Origin: JAWKTM01 sp041399085
GTDB taxonomy: Bacteria; Planctomycetota; Planctomycetia; Pirellulales; Pirellulaceae
NCBI GenBank assembly: GCA_041399085.1
Contig: JAWKTM010000007.1
Span: 1-64,000 of the forward strand
Direction of reading: 5' to 3'
Length of the DNA stretch: 64,000 nucleotides
The translations under genes were made by a program, and so were the position numbers. Positions 57,524 to 64,000 of this stretch are shown piece by piece. Numbering within the stretch: the first letter of the stretch is position 1; every line of letters begins with the position of its first letter. The notes under the pieces were generated by a model that saw only the letters and a program-made list of their open reading frames with translations, did no database searches and was not told where the DNA came from.

Positions 57524-60201
57524 ATGGCATTCCGATTTGAAAAACTCACGCTGAAAGCGCAAGAGGCAGTGGTTCGCGCCCAGGAGTTGGCTGGCGAAAA
57601 GGGCAACCCGGAAATGACGCCGCTGCATCTTCTGGGCGGACTCTTGTCCGAAAAGGAAGGCGTGGTCAAGCCGCTGTTTACGCGGATCGGCGTCAACATG
57701 AGCCAGTTGACTTCGACCGTGGAATCGGAGTTGGGACGGCTCCCGAAAACCAGTGGCGGGGCGACTCCACAACCGAACCAAGCCATGCGGCAAGTGCTGG
57801 ACGGCGCGGCGGCCGAAGCCGAGAAGATGAAGGACGAATACGTTTCGACCGAACATCTGCTGCTCGCGCTGGTGCGAGTCGCATCGCCGGCCAAAAATCT
57901 GTTGGAGCTTAATGGCGTTCGCGAACAGGACCTGATGAACGCGCTGCGCGATGTTCGCGGTAGCGCTCGCGTGACCGATCAGTCGCCTGAAGAGAAGTTT
58001 CAAGCCCTCAAGCGTTACGGCATCGACTTGGTCGAACGGGCTCAGCAGGGAAAGCTCGATCCGGTTATCGGACGCGACAACGAAATCCGCCGCGTCGTGC
58101 AAGTGCTCTCGCGCCGCACGAAGAATAATCCGGTGTTGATCGGCGATCCGGGCGTCGGCAAGACAGCGATTGTCGAAGGTCAGGCGCTGCGGATCGTCGC
58201 TGGCGATGTGGCCGCAAAGCTTGAAGAACAAACAGGTGATCGCGCTCGATTAGGGCGCGCTCGTGGCAGGCACCAAATTTCGCGGCGAATTCGAGGATCG
58301 TTTGAAGGCCGTTCCGCGCGAAGTGAACGACGCCAACGGTCAGGTGGTGCTGTTCATCGACGAACTGCACACGGTAGTGGGCGCGGGAAAGCCGAAGGAG
58401 GCGCGGATGCGGCCAATCTGTTGAAGCCGGCGCTCGCTCGCGGTGAGCTCCGCTGCATGGGCGCGACCACGTTGGACGAATATCGCGAGCACATCGAAAA
58501 GGACGCGGCGCTCGAACGTCGGTTCCAACCGGTCTACGTCGGCGAGCCGTCGGTCGAAGACACGATTTCGATCCTACGCGGGCTGAAGCCGCGCTATGAA
58601 GCTCACCACGGCGTGAAGATCAAAGACTCGGCGCTCGTCACGCGCGGTTGTCGCAGCGATATATCACCGATCGCTTCCTGCCGGACAAAGCCATCGACTT
58701 GGTGGACGAGGCCGCCAGCCGCTTGGCAATGGAGCTTGAAAGCGTGCCAACCGAGATCGACGAAGTGCAGCGGCGGTTGCGACAACTCGAACTGGCTCAT
58801 CGTCAATTGGCCGAAGAGACCGAAGAATCAGCTCAGGAGCAGTTGGCCGAGATCGAAGACGAAATGGAGCGGCTGAAACAGCGCGAAGCGAACTTGCGCG
58901 AACAGTGGGAAGCCGAAAAAATGGGGCTGGGCGATGTACAAAAAACGCGGCAGGAAGCCGAACGCGTGCAGCACGAATTCCAGCAACTCGACTCCGCGAT
59001 CAAGGAACGGCAATCAACCGGCCAACCGGTCAGCGAGGCCGACTACCAGCGGATGTACGAACTGGATGTCCAACGTCGCAAGCTGCTGGAACGAATCGAG
59101 GCCGAGGAATCTCAAACACCCAAGACCGAAGTGGAAAGCGAGCGGCGACTGCTTCGCCAGGAAGTGACCGACGACGAGATCGCGGAGGTCGTCAGCGCTT
59201 GGACCGGCGTGCCGGTGTCGCGAATGTTAGAGACCGAGCGGGCCAAGCTGCTGGTGCTGGAAGATCGAATTCACCAGCGAATGGTGAACCAAGACGAAGC
59301 GGTGGAAGCAGTCTCGAACGCGGTGCGACGCAGCCGCAGCGGTCTGCAAGATCCGAATCGGCCGATCGGTTCGTTCCTGTTCCTCGGACCGACGGGCGTC
59401 GGCAAAACCGAACTATGCAAGGCGCTGGCCGAGCTGCTGTTCGATGACGAGAACGCGATGGTCCGACTGGACATGAGCGAGTACATGGAGAAACATACCG
59501 TCAGCCGGTTGATCGGCGCGCCGCCGGGATACGTCGGCTACGAGGAAGGCGGCAAGCTTACGGAGGCGGTTCGGCGACGGCCATATTGCGTGCTGCTGTT
59601 GGACGAGATTGAGAAGGCGCATCGCGACGTATTCAACGTCCTGCTGCAACTGCTCGACGACGGTCGCTTGACCGACAGCCACGGCAAGACCGTGAACTTT
59701 ACGAATACGATCGTGGTCATGACTAGCAACCTTGGCAGTCAGATCATTCAACAGATATCGCAGGAGGGGGGCGATGAAGAAGAAATGCGACGTGGCGTCA
59801 AAGAGGTGCTTGGTACGCGGTTCTTGCCGGAGTTCCTCAACCGCATCGACGAAACGATCATCTTCCATCCGCTCCACCGCGAGCAAATCGCGAAGATCGT
59901 CGACCTGCAGCTTCAACGGCTCGCTGAATTGCTCGACCGGCAAGGCATGAGCCTCGAAGTCACGGCGGCGGCCCGCGCGGCCATCGCCAACGAAGGATAC
60001 GATCCCGCGTTTGGAGCTCGTCCATTAAAGCGCGTCATTCAACAGCGGATCCAAAATCCGCTGGCGACCGAGATTCTCAAAGGCCGCTTGGCCGAGGGCA
60101 CGACGGTGTTGGTTGACAATCAACACGGCGAGTTCGTCATTACGCAAGGTGGTTCGGCGATGCCGAACTCGAGTGTTTTAGAGACCGAGTTTGTAGGGTG
60201 A
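57524..60201 (+). CDS. clpB: Chaperone ClpB (disaggregase), frame-disrupted
   Basis: An AAA+ Hsp104 of about 870-890 residues if joined. ATG 57524 with AAGGAG upstream. The N-domain (M-T-P-L-H-L-L-G-G-L) and first Walker A (G-D-P-G-V-G-K-T-A) are intact. Then an extra G at about 58210 shifts the frame; V-P-Q-S-L-K-N-K-Q-V-I-A-L-D is followed by TAG at 58251 where TTG (Leu) is expected. A missing G at 58391 returns to the original frame, and a deletion at about 58641-58647 (V-T-A-A-R-L-S-Q-R-Y expected) shifts again. From 58648 the coiled coil, second Walker A (G-P-T-G-V-G-K-T) and C-terminus are in one frame to 60201. Confidence 0.92.
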
Positions 60202-60219
60202 ATTGAAGACACGGCGCGA

Positions 60220-60379
60220 GTGAAAACTCGGCAGGAGCCTCGGTCTCCCGGGTGAAGCCTCGGCAGGAGCCTCGGTCTCCCGGGTGAAGAAACGGCAGGA
60301 GACTCGGCCTTCCGGGTGAAGACTCGGCGGGAGCCTCGTTCTCCCGTGAGGGTTCGGCGGGAGCCTCGAGCTCCCGGGG
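60220..60379. repeat. 32-bp tandem repeat, five copies
   Basis: Five units of exactly 32 bp (starts 60220, 60252, 60284, 60316, 60348), each with a core GGAG-CCTCGGT-CTCCCGG that can fold. Units 1 and 2 are nearly identical; unit 5 is the most divergent and has a perfect GGGAGCCTCGAGCTCCC palindrome core. The block fills the gap between the convergent clpB and deacylase genes. Confidence 0.93.
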
Positions 60380-61967
60380 TTAGGAGAACTTGCCATCTTG
60401 GAATCTTAGGTAGCGTCCAGGATGGTGAGAGCCGCTGGTGTGGATCGGCTCGCCGGCTTCCACAATGGGTTGGCCGTTTACAAAGACGTGATGAATTCCC
60501 ACGGGCGGTAACAGCGGCGATTCGTAGGTGGCTTGATCGGCAACTGTGTGTGGGTCGAAGATCGCCAGATCGGCGAAATAGCCTTCTTTTAACTCGCCTC
60601 GCTCGCGAATGCCGAAGCGTCGAGCCGGTTTGCTGGTCATCTTGGCGACGGCTTCTTCCAAGGAGAACAACCGCCAATCACGAACGCACGGACCGAGCAA
60701 CCTGGGGGCCGAGCCACAGACGCGCGGATGGACTTTTGACTCGGGATGGTAGATGCCGTCGCTTCCCATCATGAACAAATCATGTTGCAAGAATGGGCGA
60801 ACGAGCTCATCATCCCCTTCATTCATCACACATAAGACCGCCAGGCGTTCTTCGATGAGTAGATTACAAAGAGCGTCTTCTTCGTGCTGGCCGGATTGAG
60901 CCACGTAGTCGGCCAGAGTTGATCCGAGATGACGCCGATTTTCTTCGCCAGGCAGCCATGCGATCGTGATGCGATCCAAGTGCAGACGATAGGCTCGCAG
61001 ACCATCGCGAAAACGCCGCCGCAGTTTCGGATCCGCCAGCTTGCCCATGGCGGCCAACGGTCCGTCGACCCAAAAATCATACGGCAGCAAATAGCTGAGC
61101 ATCGTCGAACCGGGCTGGTAGGGATAGACGTCGAAGCTAAAGTCGACCTCGTGACGAGCCGACTTGTCGATATATTCCAGCATCTCGTCAACAGCTTCGG
61201 ACGTGGCGGCCTTTAGATGTGAGATATGAACTGGCACGCCCGCTCGGCGGCCAATCTCAACCGCTTCCCGCACGGCCTTCATCAGACCAGATTTGTAGCG
61301 AACGTGGGTGACGTAAATCCCACCGTAAGGCTGCATGGCTTCGCAGACCGTGGCTAATTCGTCCGTCGTGGCGAAGCATTGGCCGATATAATCCAACCCG
61401 GTCGACAGCCCCACTGCTGCCTTGTTCCATTCCACGGGCAATATCGGCTTGAATGCCACGCATTTGAAAATCATCCACGGCCGCTCGACCAAACCCACAA
61501 TGCATGGTGCGGACGTTGGCGTAGGGGATGTGAAGCAGGAAATTCTGTGCGGTTCGACAGTCCAACAGTTCGGCATAGTCGATTAGGCGATTCCAAGACT
61601 CATACTGGTCGACTCGCAAACCATTGAGAGCCCTCAAATAGAAGATCCAATCGTAGGCCGTGTCGGGATTGACGGGCGCGTAGGAGATACCGTCGGCCAT
61701 AAGGATCTCGGTTGTGAATCCCTGCCGCGTTTTGGGGGCGAAGTTCGCTTCACGCAACAGCCATGCGTCGCTGTGATTATGCACGTCGATAAAGCCCGGC
61801 GAGACAACCAAGTTGGTCGCGTCGATGATTCTTCGAGAGTGTGTGTTGTCGAGATTCCCGACGGCAATGATGCGGTCGTCGTGGATGCCAATATCGGCCG
61901 AGCGTCGTGCCGCTCCTGTTCCGTCAATGATTTGTCCGCCACGTATGAGGAAATCGAATTCGGGCAT
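60380..61967 (-). CDS. N-acyl-D-amino-acid deacylase (amidohydrolase), frameshifted
   Basis: A metal-dependent amidohydrolase of the D-aminoacylase branch, ~528 residues joined. The N-terminal part has I-R-G-G-Q-I-I-D-G-T-G, and D-V-H-N-H-S-D with the first metal ligands. The rest (H-I-S-H-L-K, M-M-G-S-D-G-I-Y-H and the C-terminal F-A-D-L-A-I-F-D) is in another frame. Near 61417-61420 the reading M-E-Q-G-A-V-G-L-S-T-G-L-D-Y is restored if one base is removed. It hydrolyses N-acyl-D-amino acids or related amides; the natural substrate is not known. Downstream are the 32-bp repeats. Confidence 0.83.
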
Positions 61968-62048
61968 GGAGGGCTCTTGGTTAAAGGGAATCGGCGGTTA
62001 GAGGCATCGTCGTGGAGCGTTCCACGACTTTCATATTTCTATTGACGC

Positions 62049-64000
62049 TCAGTTTTCATCATCGTTCTTGGTGCGGCCGAGTAGTAGACCAACGGCCCCG
62101 ATCGCTCCACCCAGAGCGAGACTGGTTGTATGCGATCCGCCGAGGGCTTCGACTCCAGGAATCCCCAGCGACGGACCGAGGACCATGATCGCGGCGGCCG
62201 GCAGGGCGAACAGCGACATCCTCCAGCCGCGGAAGATGGACAGCGCGATGAGCAGCAGACCGGCGACACCTGGATTGAAGCTGTCAAACAACCGGCCGAC
62301 GAGCGGTAGGGCGAGAGATTTCGAACTGTCGGTCTGTTCCGTCGCGAGATCGGAAACGACGCCGTCGGCCACGGCGGTCACTTCGGTCAGATTGCGGTCG
62401 CGGACTGCCTGCATCGTGGCACTGGTCACTTCTTCCGCCGATAGCCAACCGTTTTGCTTCATCCACAACACGCAGCCAGCCAACAACAGGCAGCCCAGCA
62501 GGAAGCGAACTTTGCCACTGAACGCCAAACCGAACGTTCTAGCCAGCACCGAGCTGCGCGAATGCCGCGAGTACTTGCCGCTGCGCGCATCGGCCAACAT
62601 CGCTTTGATGCGGGCTCGTTTCTGAGCCGCCGCGAGCTTCGGATCGACGGCCGCGGGAGCCGCGGAGGCCGGCGCGCGGCGCACTTCCGACGCCTGCTCG
62701 ACCATCGCCGCCGCGAGTTGCTCGGCCTGTTCGCGCGCAGCCGCGGGGTCCACACCTTTGGCTCGCAAACTGGCCTGTTCGACCTTTTGCAAGTGCCGTT
62801 GTTCACGAGCCGCACGATGCGCGGCCAAGCGGGCGTCGATCCCACGAATCAACGGATCGCGCCAGGCACGGAATTTGCGCCGCCGCCCGCTGGTGATCGT
62901 TTCCCGCGCGGCCAGCTTCGCCTCATATCCGAAGATCGCCTCGAACAATCCTTCCCAATTCGCGCCGCCATACTGCGCGACGAACTCGCGGAGCTTCGCT
63001 TCGTCGAGCCCGCGCAGCCGCAAGCTCTTTAGCATCGACTCAACGCGATCAATCGGGGGCTGTTGCTGCCGCCGCACCATCGCGTCGATCGTCAGATGAA
63101 ATCCGGCTGCCAACGCCACGCCGACGATTGCGAACACGGTCCACGCGATTAGACAGTTGCCGACCCAAGCGATCACCAACAGTAACAACGCGCCGCAAAG
63201 ACCGACGGCCCAATCCGACCAGCGGGCCGTGAAGAGCCAAGCTCGCAGCTTGTCGAACAGCGTCGTCCGCTCGCGCACGCCGGTGATGGCGAAGTAACCG
63301 AACGTTGCCGCAACGGCCATTACTAGAAAACCACTGGAAATTTTGAAGCTCCAGAACAGTGCGAGCAACGCGAAACCGAAACAGCCGCCGACAAACGCCG
63401 TTGCCAACAACCCGCGAAGCTTGCCGGCCGGACTTCTATGGAATTCCGCCACGGCCGTTTCCAGCGTCGCCACATGCTCTTCATTCGGCACGCTCGCTGA
63501 GCCGTCGGCCGCGAGGAATCGCTCGAGCTGCTCGATCACTTCATCCAGATTGGCGAACCGTTCGTCGGGTTGCTTCGCGACCATCCGCATGACGATTTCC
63601 GCCAGAGGCTGCGGGATGCTCGCGTCGATTGACTCGATGCGCGGCACGGGCTGCGTTTTCTGCTTTGTGATGACTTCCAACGCCGTCGCTCCATCGAACG
63701 GCGGCCGTCCGGCCAGCAGCGCATAGAGCGTACAACCGAGCGAATAGATGTCGGCGCGATGATCGACACCGGCTGCGTTCTCGGCCTGTTCGGCCGCCAT
63801 GTAAGCCGGCGTGCCCATCGCGGCTGTTCATCATCGTCACGTCAGCCGTAACGGAAGCCAACGTGGAAGACGCGGCGGGTTCGTCGGCTTCGTCATCCAG
63901 ATCGAGCATCTCGGGCAGCTTTCACCAAACCCAAGTCGGCGACTTTGACGACGCCGTGTTCGTCGAGCATCAAGTTCGCGGGTTTGATGTCGCGGTGAAT
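62049..64000 (-). CDS. Serine/threonine protein kinase with multi-TM C-terminal region, 5' end outside window, frameshifted
   Basis: The catalytic loop H-R-D-I-K-P-A-N-L is at the window edge, followed by the D-L-G of the activation segment. Two one-base insertions (about 63919 and 63821-63824) break the frame: they disrupt L-G-L-V-K-L-P-E-M-L-D-L and N-S-A-M-G-T-P-A-Y-M. From 63818 the kinase C-lobe (G-T-P-A-Y-M-A-A-E-Q, D-I-Y-S-L-G-C-T-L-Y) reads to about residue 100. The rest has about six hydrophobic segments in three pairs, and a coiled, Arg/Ala-rich cytoplasmic part. The target is unknown. Planctomycetes have many such kinases, usually with one TM and a sensory domain instead of this membrane-rich tail. 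Confidence 0.82.

Noticed and set aside
38835..58253. TAG used as a sense codon
   Set aside because: Two in-frame TAG codons (38835 and 58251) suggested recoding, but TAG is the normal stop of several intact genes here, such as 11071, 12262 and 30900.
60220..60379. CRISPR array
   Set aside because: The 32-bp units are contiguous with no spacers and diverge between copies.

Overview
The window looks like one chromosomal segment of a GC-rich planctomycete, most likely from the Pirellulales or a neighbouring order. The gene families say so: a secreted sulfatase, a DUF1587/1592/1588/1585 cytochrome, a linked DUF1549/DUF1553 plus DUF1501 pair, ThuA and Tat-exported Gfo/Idh proteins, an ECF-type sigma factor of planctomycete type, a membrane-anchored Ser/Thr kinase, a type III glutamine synthetase and a YTV/RPV-repeat secreted protein. 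GTG and TTG starts are common. No rRNA, tRNA, CRISPR array, insertion sequence or phage gene was seen.

Layout. 1-5.1 kb: end of cmk, rhodanese, His-rich lipoprotein, sulfatase, small HNH protein, repeat-rich secreted protein. 5.1-5.9 kb: non-coding with a 41-bp tandem repeat. 5.9-12.3 kb: cytochrome DUF1592 protein, nucleotide-sugar dehydrogenase, dNTP triphosphohydrolase, PIN/TRAM membrane protein. 12.4-17.8 kb: two sigma-54-like promoters before a type III glutamine synthetase with a clear terminator, then a UbiA / TIM-barrel / SDR run. 18-20 kb: ribosomal protein S1 and terminator. 20-23 kb: MMPL/RND exporter. 23.2-31.8 kb: a co-directional run of unfamiliar genes (small helical protein, zinc ribbons, a five-TM protein, a 1,462-residue beta-propeller membrane protein, an MBL-fold hydrolase). 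31.8-39 kb: ThuA, oxidoreductase, ECF sigma factor, 2-hydroxyacid dehydrogenase, MOSC protein, then an Rrf2/NsrR-like regulator with a DUF3365 heme protein. 39-48.5 kb: FAD enzyme, DUF1501/DUF1553 pair, DNA glycosylase, diguanylate cyclase and a 46-residue membrane peptide. 48.8-54.9 kb: conserved planctomycete proteins, YceH, a nucleotidyltransferase and pheA. 55-60 kb: dnaK and clpB, a chaperone pair. 60-64 kb: N-acyl-D-amino-acid deacylase and a kinase cut by the window end.

A striking property of the window is that about ten recognisable genes are broken by one- or two-base indels, many in short G or C runs, including clpB with three frameshifts and an in-frame TAG. Conserved protein sequence continues across each break, so residual assembly error is more likely than mass pseudogenisation; I annotate these as single genes and give the break positions.

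Intergenic spaces carry several short tandem repeats (15, 16, 18, 19, 32 and 41 bp) and a palindromic element family with a compensatory base change, mostly between convergent genes. The best candidates for new biology are the 23.2-31.8 kb gene run, the paired sigma-54-like promoters before glutamine synthetase, and the NsrR-type operator next to a heme sensor gene.
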